Origin: Guillardia theta CCMP2712
Taxonomy: Eukaryota; Cryptophyceae; Pyrenomonadales; Geminigeraceae
Direction of reading: 5' to 3'
NCBI RefSeq assembly: GCF_000315625.1
Contig: NW_005434647.1
Location: 221,249 to 285,248, forward strand
DNA length: 64,000 nt
Below, one piece after another: positions 1 to 10,437 of the stretch. Under the pieces are notes generated by a model. That model saw only the letters and a program-made list of their open reading frames with translations. It searched no databases and had not been told where the DNA came from. Position numbers and translations under genes: made by a program. Within the stretch, counting starts at the first letter, position 1. Every line of letters starts with the position of its first letter.

Positions 1-21
1 ATTGGAGATCCCATTTTGCAG

Positions 22-254
22 GCTTATCTAGAAAGAATAATCATTTCATGTGCTCAGAAAAGCCTATGATCGCAGAGAAGGATGATCCTGATTACAGAAA
101 GGACTTCATTATGGAACCAGCGTCCAATTCAAATAATGATAAGTCCAATTCAAATAATGATATTTCCCTGTCGGATATGGCATTCAGCATGGATGTTGGT
201 GATGAAATCATGGAATTTGAAGGATGGACCCTTAGCACCGATCATTATCTATGA
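22..254 (+). CDS. C-terminal exon of an unknown gene (5' end outside the window)
   Basis: An open frame runs from an acceptor-like ttttgcag (ending at 21) to a TGA at 252-254 and has no obvious start of its own, so it is read as the last exon of a gene that begins upstream of the window. The encoded tail is acidic and Asn/Ser rich. A 21-bp unit coding SNSNNDK/SNSNNDI is repeated directly in tandem at about 124-165. No domain is recognised. An unspliced short gene starting at the ATG at 48 is also possible. Confidence 0.35.
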
Positions 255-664
255 CATGGTTATGAACATTCATATCGACGTTAACTCTAGATATATTTTT
301 TTGTTTGCACGTGCATATCTCTTGCTCAGAATAAAGGTGACAGCTCCCAAAAAAAATACATGGCACATGCAGTATTATCTGTCGCACAATCATGCGTATG
401 AGCATTATTGATTTCTCCTTCGCGAAAAGAATGCATAGTATTGCAAAATTCACAGTCATGGCTCGATCTGATTTAGATACCGATCCAAGAAGAACTTGGC
501 CGTTGCACTCATAGGGAGGGACCTGCATTTTGCTTGAGTGACTTTGCTGAGCTGAATTATGATGCAGAGAATACACACCTCAACACGTGCGACGAACTCC
601 GTGTTTCATCGAGTACACTGTACCACTCGTCACCAGAAACAAGACTGAATTATTTGGGGTTAGA
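255..664. other. intergenic, nothing recognised
   Basis: AT-rich stretch between the tail of the first gene and the last exon of the minus-strand gene at 665. Short open frames exist on both strands, but none shows a domain, codon regularity or convincing splice sites. Confidence 0.4.
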
Positions 665-1301
665 TCACCTGAGATGGGAATCTTGCTGTAGCGCATTTAA
701 ATTCATCTGTTGCAGAAATTAAAAAAATCGTCAACTTATCTCGAGGTCTTATGCCACTTACAGTATCATGAAACCCTCCACTTTCCTCTAGAATTTGGAT
801 TATAGTTTCAAGCGCTTTGATAGCCTCTCCTCGCCGATGACCCTCAGGAATAGCGTTGATGAACGATCGGACTTTGCATAGACTTTCTATTGTGTCATCA
901 TCAACACTCAACGCCGCACTGTCAAAAGAATTTGAAGTTTTTTCACATTGTTCTTGAAACGACCCTGATCTGGTTTCATGGAGAGAATCAAGGTGCCGGC
1001 AATCAAAGCTGTCATGCAGGGCGTGCTTGTTTTCCACGCAAGATTCACGGGCACGCAGAGGCACATCATCGACATTTTCATTAGGTAAATTCGACTCCAC
1101 GGGGTTGCCTTTCGCACTCGTGCTTTCGTTGGAGCGAGCAGGTCGTTGCAGGAAATCCTCCCGGGACATGATCTCATCGACTGTCACTGCCATACTCTCT
1201 CGAGCAGTGTTGAATTTTCTGCTCGAGACATTATCACCGTTGGCCCGAACGAAGCCCTTGCTCTCTCTGGCTGCGTTCGGGCGTGTCTTGAATCGCTCCA
1301 T
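665..1301 (-). CDS. hypothetical protein, two exons
   Basis: Exon 1 runs from the ATG at 1301 down to 762. It is followed by a clean GTAAGT donor (761-756), a 55-nt intron with a T-rich acceptor ending in ctgcaacag (707-709), and a short exon 706-665 ending in TGA in the same phase. The product is about 194 residues, hydrophilic, Ser/Glu/Asp rich and probably largely disordered. Near the C-terminus is one predicted helical segment (IESLCKVRSFINAIPEG, then EAIKALETIIQILEESGG). No family is recognised. Splicing replaces a read-through tail with MNLNALQQDSHLR. The start could lie further upstream in another exon. Confidence 0.5.
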
Positions 1302-1506
1302 CACAGTCGGCTACCTTTTGGGTGCAAGTGGCTGCCGATAGCGAATCTGTATTTTGGGATTTCTTCCGAAGAGCTCACAAGGTATCAATTGTCATCTGTC
1401 TTTCACTTCTGCAAGCCCAAAGTGGGAGGACCGGTTGCTGCTCGCCAACGTCCGTACACGCCACTTCCCGCAATGCCGCGATTTTCAAAACAGCCAACAC
1501 ATGTTT

Positions 1507-2215
1507 ACTCAAAGTTAAGTTAAAACATGTTTACTACTTTGGTTTTTACTTGAAACATACTGTGACACATCTGAGGCGGGCCGTCAGATCCGATGAGAGC
1601 CCGGCCCGCCGCGCGGCGCCGAACTTCGAAGCCCGCGGCCGGGACCGTCCGGCCCGGCCCGGATGGCGACTGTGGAAGGTGAGCCTCTGACCGGCGCGGC
1701 CCGCTATGACTTTTTACTCAAAGTTAAGTTAAAAATCAGTACGAGGACAATCAGGATAGTCGAGGAGGCTTGACCCTGATCGGACACTGTCGCACCGTGA
1801 CTGGCCAAACGGCGAGAAGAGAAAGACAGCGAGAACCAAACCCAATCCTGCCGACTGCTGTCCCCCAAACTTATATGACGGTCAGTCCGGCGTCACGGTC
1901 CGATCATCAGATGGACCGTCCGGAAGCCCGGCTCACTGCCGTCACCCGGCGGCCGGGGCCCGGGGATCGGACGCGGTGAAGGCTAGGGGCCTAGGCTCCG
2001 CCGGCACTGAGTGACGCAAGGAGGCTGACCGTACTACCTTACTCGGCGCGGCAGTTGCCAGACCCGCCGCCTGAGTTGCGGCTCAGCCGTGCGTTCCCGA
2101 GGCTGGGAACCAAATGGAAGAGGCAGTTCCTCCGAGAATCCTGCCAGTTCAAGAGTCACTCAGACCGTTTTCCAAGAATCCGATTGCATCCAATCTCAGG
2201 CGGCATCACTAAAGT
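1507..2215. repeat. GC-rich palindromic-word block 1, with core motif copies
   Basis: GC-rich non-coding DNA made of short self-complementary words (for example GACGGTCAGTCC and CGGACCGTCCG-like strings). It holds two copies of an AT-rich core ACTCAAAGTTAAGTTAAAA, at 1507-1525 and 1716-1742. The second continues into TCAGTACGAGGACAATCAGG and a purine-rich stretch CGAGAAGAGAAAGACAGCGA, which is found again at 12.9 kb. Open frames here look like chance frames. No transposase, terminal repeat or target duplication was seen. Confidence 0.55.
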
Positions 2216-2271
2216 TATGTGAACACTACAAGCAGTGATTCATGGAGACGAGAACAAGGAACAAGTTGGGG

Positions 2272-3974
2272 TCAGGGCGGATTGCACTGAGTAGCGCAAG
2301 TGACGGGAGGTGGAGGTGGAAATGTTGCAAATGTGTGTGCACTGAATGTGGGGTAGATCGGATGTGTGTGTGTGTGTGTGTGCGGGGGGGGGGGGGGGGG
2401 GGGGGGCAAGGGGACAAGATCTGACCATGCAAGCTCGTCCTCCGTAAGGAACTTATACTCCTCCTTGGCCAACTTCACCTGCGCAGACATGCTGTGAGCA
2501 GACGGTTGAAGATCAACACTGTAGGAATTCTACCGTCATATCATAAGACGTGTTTCCTCCTGGCCAGGTAGGCATCTTGCAAACTGGCCAGTCGGATGCA
2601 AACATGCAGCGATCGGGCCCAAATCTCCGCACGACCTCATCCCCTTGTCAACACCACACAGCAGGCAACGTCGGCTGGGTTGCCAACCTTCTGCACCACA
2701 CTGATGGCGTCTGACCATGGATACTGCCCCGTGCTGATGGCCCAGACATGGGAGATCTGATAGGACAGAAGGGCTCATGGGCCGAGCGACGAAGCAGCGC
2801 AGCTTGCAAGCACCTTGACCAAGACGTTGGGAGAGGATGCAAGGGACAGAAGCTCGTCGATCTGTGTACGTGTGTTATGAGGAGGAGGATGCCGTCGCCT
2901 CTAGGCTATCCTACCTGCTGATCGTCAGATGGTGGAACGTCGGCCATGTGGTCCACTATGAACTTGACGTTGGGAAACTGCTGGGAGCTCAGGCATACGT
3001 CGTCCTCCTTCCTCCGCACCCACCTCCTTTATCCTTGGAGCGACCCATTGCAGAGACTTTCCGCCGTCCTTGCCAAGAAAGAGGAGAACTGGAAACTTGA
3101 GCTCCTCTGCCTTCTTCAAGATGTTTCGCATGCGCTCGGACTCCCACCATCCTCGATCCAGCGGGCCGAAACGAACCTGAGATAACAGCATGAGAACGGA
3201 AGAGAAAGAAGTGGGTCTGTTCAGAAAGGGGAGGAGTGCAAGCTTGAGCCTTAGAGACATTGAGGCTATGAGGATGGTTCAGAACGTTGTTGTGTTGTAG
3301 ACAAGCGGAGAAAGCAACCAGGGACGAGAGAAGCAAGGTAGAGAGTGAGGCGGGAAGAGGTGTTGAGATACGGCATGAGATCAGAGCAGGGTAGAGCAGT
3401 GAAGAATGCAGCATACTCCGATGAAACCCTCCTTCGAAAGCTCCTCCAACTTCTCCACTGAAGCATCGTCCTCCGGATTCACCCGCGCCACCGCCGCGAA
3501 GCGGCCAGGAAAGCGCCGCATGCAGTCTCGCACATAGGAGTTGTCCCAGAGGTAGCAGATGGGCTGCACAAGAACGGTCTTGTCCACCCCGTTGGCGTCC
3601 ATGAGAGCGATGAGCTCCTCTGCAGAAGCATCAGCGGCTGGAGGGTTGGGGGTGGCCCAGGGGTAGTTGCGGTCCTGCTTCCAGACATGCACGGCGCTAT
3701 CGACGATGCTCATCCTGAGAGCCTGTGAGGAAGGAGCTCTGCCCTCTGACCCGCCTCCTCTCTGCCTCAACGCGAGGTAGGAGAGGCACAGGGCTGCCGC
3801 GGCACTACCGACAGAAGAGGAAAGGAATTTTCTGCGGTGGTCGAGTCCTCGCGGGGAGGACTGCCATGTACAGGTGGACGGGCCTTGGCTCGAAGGGAGG
3901 GAAGGAGGAAGCTCCCAGGCTGAGCACAGCGAAACTCCCAGTACGACCCACGCATGGAGTCGCAGCAGGACCAT
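2272..3974 (-). CDS. amidohydrolase (Amidohydro_2 type) with signal peptide and twin-Arg leader
   Basis: Read as seven exons, all joined in phase 0: 3417-3974, 3024-3176, 2915-2980, 2814-2861, 2688-2756, 2534-2635 and 2478 downward. Together they give the TIM-barrel metal-dependent hydrolase pattern: DSAVHVW near residue 108, GFIGVRF, FPNVKFIVDHMAD, NVLVKISHVWAISTGQYPW, FGPDRCMFASDWP and EEYKFLTEDEL. The family hydrolyses lactones or decarboxylates; the substrate cannot be told. The first metal motif reads DSAVH where relatives usually have D-x-H-x-H, so one His ligand is replaced by Ala. The leader has a signal peptide (MVLLRLHAWVVLGVSLCSA), a basic Ser-rich stretch, then RRKFLSSSVGSAAAALCLSY, which looks like a Tat thylakoid-transfer signal. 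The C-terminal end beyond about 2420 is uncertain because the frame runs into simple repeats. Confidence 0.8.
2362..2407. repeat. (TG)n followed by a G tract
   Basis: About eight TG dinucleotides followed by a run of about 22 G with one C. It lies at the 3' end of the amidohydrolase gene, in frame with its last exon as read, but is more likely intronic or untranslated. Confidence 0.8.
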
Positions 3975-4303
3975 GGAGGGGAAGTGGAGGCGATGGGGAA
4001 GGGGGGTAGAGGGTGGGTCCTTATAAGTCCCTTCGTTTAGAGGAGGGAGCACGGGACTATTCGGGGAGGATGTGTTTAAGTTTCAAGGTAATGGGGAGAG
4101 GAGGAGAACAGCGTGGAGCTGACATGGAGAGAAGGAGAGGTAGCAGGGAATGAACACGCTTTATTTACAATGTTTACAGTAAAATCAAAGAACAAGAGCG
4201 GCAGAGAGAAAAGAAGAGAGGAGGAAGGAACAGGGACTGGATGACAGAAGCAGGAGGAAAGAAAGACGCCACCATTTCCACCGGGTTGTAGGGTAGGATG
4301 AGA
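3975..4303. other. intergenic between two minus-strand genes
   Basis: Purine-rich sequence (GAGGA-type) without a convincing gene. It should hold the amidohydrolase promoter and the RPF1 3' end. No motif is assigned. Confidence 0.4.
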
Positions 4304-5891
4304 TTACAACGCGAACTTCTTCTTGCTCCCCAAGTTTTCTTTCTTGTGGATCCATTCGTATTCGCCGCGACTAGTGGAAGAGCGTCAGCTAGAAGAAGAA
4401 AAGAAGAAAAAGAAGAAAAGAAAAAGCAGCACGGAACAAAGGGCATGTACGAGGAAAGGACAGCAGGAACGAAGGCAAAGAAGGTTCCAGAAGAAACGAG
4501 ACATAGGGGCTGTGGACTGGCCGGAGCTAGGAGAGAGTAGGGAGGAAGAGGAGTACTTCAATATATGGACTGGTGACTCACCTGCTATCGAATGTCCCCG
4601 CCTGCATGCTCTTCAGCTTCAGAGTGAACTTAGGGCCAATCTCCTGCTCCACCTCGTCAGACATCTAAGGAAAGAGAGCAGAGCCCGCACCTGCAGACGA
4701 GCCTTCTCCCCTTGCTTGTCGTCGGGGAAGATGTACCTGCCATGGCTGATAAGACTCTCGCTCTGCGCACCTCCAGGGAACAAGGACTACAAGGAAGCTG
4801 CACAAGGAACGTCCTCAGATACCGTCGTAGTAAAAGATGTCTAGCATGGGAGGCTAGAAACCATAATCTCCTCACAGGACAGAGCACGATGGGGAGAGAA
4901 GACCGTGACGAGAGCAAGGGCCGGGATATACCTGTGATGTCGCACGAAGACGTAGTCTCTTTGACAGTGAAATGTGACAACCCGTCTTCCCGTGAACTGA
5001 GGATCCTGTCAGGGAACATGGAAGTCAGTCTCAAGCCTATCCATGCTAATGAACTCCGACGGTATCCCAGGAAAGGTTCCTCAGATACCGTCGTAGTTAA
5101 GAGTATCTGATATGCGATCAGCCCCTCGGTGTCATCAGAGGAAGTGATAGTCGGTTGCAGCACAACACAAGAGAGAGGAATAGCTGCACCTGTGGAAACA
5201 AGCTTGAGAATGCACGGCTAACTCGTTGACCCAGCCTCGTTGTGAAGTTGTTCAGAATGAGCTCAGGCTTGTGTTTGGTTGCCCTGGCATGGTTCTTGAT
5301 CTGATCCGGAAGCTTCACGCTTGAGAGGCGGAAATGCAGAGTGGGGCCTTCCGGCAGGTGGATGAGCAGCATTGAGCATGGGAGCTTCTTGTGCCCACCG
5401 AGCTGTAAACCCTGACCGAGGATAATCAAGTTGGTGAACCCTCTCTCCCCCGCCCACTTGCAGATGTCCTTGATGTTGTAGTTGCGTCGGGAATAGTAGT
5501 ACGATCCAGGGATCAGCACAAGAAGGGACTTGACCAGTTCGATCAGAGGCTTCGAAGGATGGTTGTTGGTCGTGATGATCGTTCTAGGAGGTTCGCCGTC
5601 GAAATATTTCCGGAACTCATCCTCCTCCTCATCACGTCGGATCTCCTCGTCTTCGGACTCCATGATGGTCTCGTCGGCCTCGCGCATGTTCTCCAAGGTC
5701 CTGGGGACTTGCTTGGGGAGGTCCTTCTTCTCCGGGTCCTCGGCATCTTTCTTCCTCTGCTCCTTCTTGGCTTTCTTGATCGCTTTCTTTTGTTTCTTGA
5801 TCCTGTCATAAACCTCTTGTCTTTTTGCCTTGTTCCCAATGTGCTTGGTAGCTGCCCTGTCCTCTTCGGAAGGGAGCTTCTTCTTCACCAT
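4304..5891 (-). CDS. RPF1: ribosome production factor 1 (Brix domain)
   Basis: Five exons: 5190-5891, 4932-5005, 4691-4736, 4582-4664 and 4304-4370 (TAA at 4304-4306), with consistent phases. RPF1 is a Brix-domain protein that acts in the nucleolus in 60S subunit and 27S pre-rRNA maturation. Visible features: a Lys-rich N-terminus ([20 protein letters not shown]), the acidic linker [79 protein letters not shown], then [50 protein letters not shown] and GEYEWIHK. It spans the full family length. The ATG at 5891 follows a cag, so a 5' untranslated intron is possible. Introns 1 and 2 each contain a C/D-snoRNA-like element (5077-5143 and 4811-4880). Confidence 0.95.
4811..4880 (-). ncRNA. intronic C/D-box snoRNA candidate, copy 2 (same guide)
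   Basis: It lies inside RPF1 intron 2 on the sense strand, with the same layout as copy 1: terminal stem GTCC, two bases, C box TGAGGA (one change from TGATGA), guide ACTACGACGGTAT, D box CTGA (4815-4818), closing stem GGAC. The stem differs from copy 1 on both sides (GTCC/GGAC against TTCC/GGAA), so base-pairing is preserved while the central sequence has diverged. The weaker C box may mean a decaying paralogue. Confidence 0.6.
5077..5143 (-). ncRNA. intronic C/D-box snoRNA candidate, copy 1 (18S rRNA guide)
   Basis: It lies inside RPF1 intron 1 on the sense strand. Read 5' to 3': terminal stem TTCC, two bases, C box TGATGA (5132-5137), a possible D' box CTGA, guide ACTACGACGGTAT, D box CTGA (5081-5084), and closing stem GGAA. 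The guide plus D box is complementary to TCAGATACCGTCGTAGT, a sequence recalled as nearly universal in eukaryotic 18S rRNA. By the D+5 rule the target would be the second C of AUACC. The base before TGATGA is C rather than the usual purine, so the C box is slightly off consensus. Confidence 0.7.
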
Positions 5892-7515
5892 CCTGCAAAC
5901 ACAATGTTCTCAGTTGCCGCAGATTGCACTGTCGCGAAGTAGAATGAGCGCATAGTGCTCAAGAGCAGCAAAGAGCGATTGCAAAGCAACAGGCTGCAGC
6001 TTTGCTCTATCACATGGAGAATCGAGGGATGTTGAGCTAACCAGCTGATTCCAGGCATGGTCTCCACATCAATCAGCAACCATCTGCTGTTGAAACTAGC
6101 ATGAGCTCTTGCCTTCTTGCCGCTCTCCTCTACAACTCCTACACTCATGCCCTCCTTGCATCTGCTCTTTCCTGCTCTCTCCTGCTCTCCTGTTCTCTAA
6201 CCTTCTCTGCTCTTCTTTGCCTTGCCCTCCCCTCGTCTCTGCACAGTTTCCCCCTTGCTTGGTTTGGCGCGCGCACGTGCACGTTTGAAGTCAAGGTTCA
6301 GTGTTCAAGGACCCGAGCTACACCGGGCCCCGGGCCCCGGGCCCACCGTACGATCGGGCAGAGTAGTAAAAAGATCGTTCGAGCATCTTGAACCGTTGTG
6401 AAAACGGATGTAATGGCGATCAGTGGTACTAAATTTACACCTCATGCCCATGTCAAGAGATACCATTTTCATTTTTAAGTTCTATATTCATCTCAAAACA
6501 ATTATAAATTTCTGATCGTTGTGTTTTTGATGGTAATGGGACCATAAAGAGATCGAATCGACTTAATAGCTAGTCCTTCTATTAAAACACTTTTATTTCA
6601 AATCACACGGAATGTCACAGAACTTCACAGATTCTTTTTCAGATTTCCTGTACATCAAAAGCAATTCAAAATACATATCACAGAGATTGACACACAATTG
6701 CGTAGTGGTATCACACGGTTATTCCTAGTACCCCAGGAAGGACACGACGGAAGAGCTCAGGGTTTTCTGCAGTTCCAAGGTTAAATCATATTTTGAGTTA
6801 AGCTTTATTTTTTGGTCTGATTTTCATCTACTATATTTGAGTAACTAATTATTATGTATTGTGTCTTGTGGTATCACACCGGGGCTGATCAAATTTTCCT
6901 GAACTAGTCTCACCCTTTTGTGCAATTGATAGAAACATCTGCTGCCGCCTGCCATGCTGGCTGTTGCCGCCCCACAGGAGGGGATGAGCCTTCCTATCGT
7001 TCAAGAGCGATGTCGCTTGTCCCTCCTACTCCAGTACATACACGACCTCCATGAGATTTCTCCTTCTCTTTCCATGCACTTGATGTCCTATCACAGCTTC
7101 TGCTCCCGCACCCTCCAAGACCACTCCCGGCCTCCTCCGGCCCCCGTTTCTGATAGGAGTGGCTGCATGCCGCTGGCGCGATGCGTAGCGCTGACTTTGC
7201 TACCTGATATCAATATTGTTGTCTTGGGACTTTGTTTGATGTTGATTCTTCTCTTCGTACTCATCGATGTCGTGCCTGTCTGGTTTGCAGATCTCAATAC
7301 TTTGGGGCACGAACACAATGAGTAGCTGAACCCTTTTGAAAGATGTTCTAGGAGCAGACAAGGCCTTTAGCATGGCAAATTCAAAGTTAGAGATTGAGTA
7401 TCCCCAACATTTTTAGCAAGAAGCCTTGTGCAGTCATTGCATCAGTTTCAAAAGTGTCGAACATGTGGGTGAAGCTAGACTAGGTAGAGAAAGTGGCGTG
7501 AGGAAATGTTCGACC
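5892..7515. other. intergenic, mostly AT-rich; small GC-rich patch at 6300-6400
   Basis: No supported gene. It starts with the RPF1 5' region and a CT-rich stretch at 6140-6250. A short GC patch at 6300-6400 has the same palindromic-word style as the larger blocks (ACCGGGCCCCGGGCCC, CCGTACGATCGG). About 6420-6940 is AT-rich and repeats the phrase GTATCACAC(G/C)GG twice. Frames at 6954-7325 lack family features. The 5' part of the next gene may extend into 7400-7515. Confidence 0.4.
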
Positions 7516-10437
7516 ATGGTGCGTCTTTTTGAAGCGTTTACTCCACGAGTCTTGACATCAAACACGTTCCATGAGGTTTTGTGTGTGTGGTCGCCTGACT
7601 CCTGCCTTCACAGAGGTGAGCGCCTATCTACCGCCATGAACGAAAAGTTCAAGGTGGAAGGTGCCCACCTGAAGCCTGGCTTGACGGAGAGCTCAAGAGC
7701 GCTAGCTAAGACAAGCAGAGGACAAGAACATGCAAGATTGACAGCCGATCTGCACTCAGGACATGTGGGAGGCAGGAAGTCAACGCAGAGCAGCCTCCTG
7801 CGCTCCAACGCGGAGCAGTTTGCGGATCTCATCCCCGAAGGAAGCGAGGACTCGGAGGTGGATCTGAACGAGGATCTGAACGAGCTTGATAGCATCGAGG
7901 CTGAAATCTTTGGGGGGACGCCGCAGGAGGCGAAGGGGGTGCACAGGGGAGGAAGGGAGGACGACGGAGGAGGCTCGCTGCTGATGAAGGTCGAGCACAG
8001 GAGGGGGCCTCCGATCCTCTCGCCGTATCTGCAGCACCACAGGGTGGTGCCGTCGAGCAGGAGGGCAGATTTTGAGAGCAAGTGGATGCCCAAAGAGGTT
8101 AACGGCTCGGTGATGACGAGGCTGAAGAAGGAGCTGGGAAGCAAGGCCGTCCCTCGAACCATGTCCTTCCTCAAGTCGCTCATGAGGTCGCTGAGCCGCC
8201 TCCTCCCGACGGAGGGGAGGATGGCTCTCATCGAGGCACTGCAGAGCTACGAGGCTGGGAAGCTGTCAGAGGTGACCCTTGCGGAGAGGATAAAGGGGCT
8301 GGTGGACCAGTACAGGATAGTGGTGCCACTTGAGGATGGGCACGGTTACCTGCCATGGAGGAGGTCGAGCAACGATCCCCCTCCCCTGTCGTTTGATGAA
8401 GCTTCTCCTGCCAACGACGGGATGGCTGAAGTTTCTTTCACTAAGAAGGGGAAGCGGAAGCTTGACGATCGTGACGAGTTGGCTGACATGCAGGATCCTG
8501 CAAGGCGAGCAGGGTTGAAACAGCAGGAGGACGAGGAAGGAGAGGATGGCTGCATGGAAGAAGGAGGGTCTTCAAGCAGAGGGGCAATGCAGGGGGAGAC
8601 GTCTAGTGAGCAACTCGAGGACACGCCGATGGCGCAGCATATTACGGGGAAAGTAAGGAGCGTGTACAAGAGCAGCATGCCTGTGAGGGTACGGGTGGTC
8701 GGGGAGAAGGTCTCAACGGCAGGAGGGTACCTGCATCGCTCTAAGGCGATCATGGCGTTCCAGGAAGCGAGAGGGGGGAAAGAGATCCTGCTGTTTGCCA
8801 TGTACACCAACGAGTTCGGAGCAGACGCGCAGGCCCCCAACACCGGGAGGGTCTACATCGAATGCATAGACGGGCTGCCGCTGAGGCCGAACGAGAGGGG
8901 GGAGGAGAGGGAGGAGCTGGTGCGGGGGATCATGTACGGCTACCTGGAGTACATGAAGCTTTGCGGCTTCTCCTTCATCCACCTGCGGGTCCCTCCTCCC
9001 CACGACTCCAACTGCCAGATCTTCTCGAGGAGGCCGGCGGACGTGCGGCTCCAGTGGTCCATCAGGATGTCCCTGTGGCTCAAGAAGCTCCTGCGAAGCG
9101 CCGCGGCCGCCAAGATCATCGACGCTTACCAGTGTGGAGCCCATGGCAGCATCCTCAACTACCCCCCGACGCTCCTCCCCGCCCGTCACCTCTACCTGGA
9201 GTGCACCTTTGCCAAAGTGGAAGCAGCAAGTGCCAACCGTATCTCCTTCGCATCCCAGCAGCAGGTACTGGACACTCCTTCCAATCCCCTCCCTGCTCGC
9301 CTACCCCCTCGTATGCTTCTCTCGTTGTCTGCGCCGTGTACCCCTGCCCTCTGTTGCTTGCTATGGTATATCGTTTAACGCGTTGGCAGCTGCGAGAAAG
9401 ACTGTTTGTGGTTCGTCTGCACCCGGGTCCCAGGACAGGAGGAGGAACAGGCGTGCGCGCCATCGATCGCTCTCCCCTCGTCCCAGCGACCACCGCAGCC
9501 TCTCGGCAGGACCTCATGTGAGTCGAGGGGTAGCGCATCCTCAGGCCGCTGACGAGGAGAACGAGCAGCAAGACGTTGACGACGCGGCGCTGGTCGTTTC
9601 ACACTCTTGCTCATGCTACGACGACGACAACGGGACTGTGAGCTGGCACAGGAGCATGGGCGGCGTCTGATGGTTGCGAGCAGGTTGCAGATGCTGATCA
9701 GTGAGCAGCGAGCGGCGAGAAAGCAGGTGGGTGGGAAGAGGAAGCTGTTGTAAGATGATGACGCACCTGCAGGAGGCGACAGAGGCGTCATCCTCCTCCT
9801 ATCCTGCTGCAGACACCTCGATGGCTGCTGCTTCGAGCTCTTCCTCCAAGGATGCATTTAGGACTCCTGAGCGTCTATCCCAGCAGCTAGCAGCCATGCT
9901 CGAGCGATCCGCCGAGACCACACCGGTTGTTGAGCATGCAGCGGTTCCTCTCAGTGACGGGGAGAGCGCAGAGTGGATCAGTGCCAACGCCAGGACAAGA
10001 ACTTGCTGAGAACCGATCGGAGTTCCTGGTTAGGGAGGCAGCCTGTGCATATCCTGCTCTCCTTACTCCCCTTTCAGGATTCCGTATTTGAGGTCTGGGA
10101 GAAGCCAAGGGAAGAAAAGCTGGTAAGCCAACGCATCTGCCTCCTCCTGTTCCTCTTCTGTTCCCCTCCAAATCTGCTCTATAGCCCCTTGCTTTCCTTC
10201 CTTTCCTCTCCTTGTGTCCCGCCAGCCGCCATCTGACTTCCGGGCAGTCTGCCATCACTGCCAGCACCGTCTCGCCGCTCATCCAGCCTTCTCCGAACCT
10301 CCGGCACATGCAGGTGAGGACCTGCTGCAGGAGGGGACCTCACCGCTGACTCGCTTCAGCATGAGATGCAGGAGCTGGGGCAGCAAGAGATTGACGATGG
10401 CTCTTCCCTGTTCTGCATGGACACCCTTCAGTTGTGA
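7516..10437 (+). CDS. p300/CBP-type (KAT11) histone acetyltransferase-like protein
   Basis: The first exon runs from the ATG at 7516 to 9264. About 380 residues of low-complexity and acidic sequence include a helical module (SLMRSLSRLLPTEGRMALIE) of unknown type. Then comes a KAT11-like domain: YLHRSKAIMAFQEA, LLFAMYTNEFGADAQAPN, GRVYIECID, GIMYGYLEYMKLCGF and SLWLKKLL. Exon 9390-9517 adds LRERLFVVRLHPGP, matching the FFVIRL strand after the p300 domain. Phase-compatible exons 9684-9726 and 9773 to about 10009 follow. Further exons (10078-10122, the last ending TGA 10437) may be the true 3' end, but that path is uncertain. p300 family members acetylate histones and transcription factors from acetyl-CoA. 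Here the residues aligned with p300 Trp1436 and Tyr1467 read Arg and Leu. No bromodomain, TAZ or ZZ finger was found. Confidence 0.7.

Noticed and set aside
9518-9545. 27-nt intron in the p300-like gene leading to an RRWSFHTLAHA segment
   Set aside because: A longer intron to the acceptor at 9681-9683 fits phase with ordinary length; the short one is kept only as an unlikely alternative.
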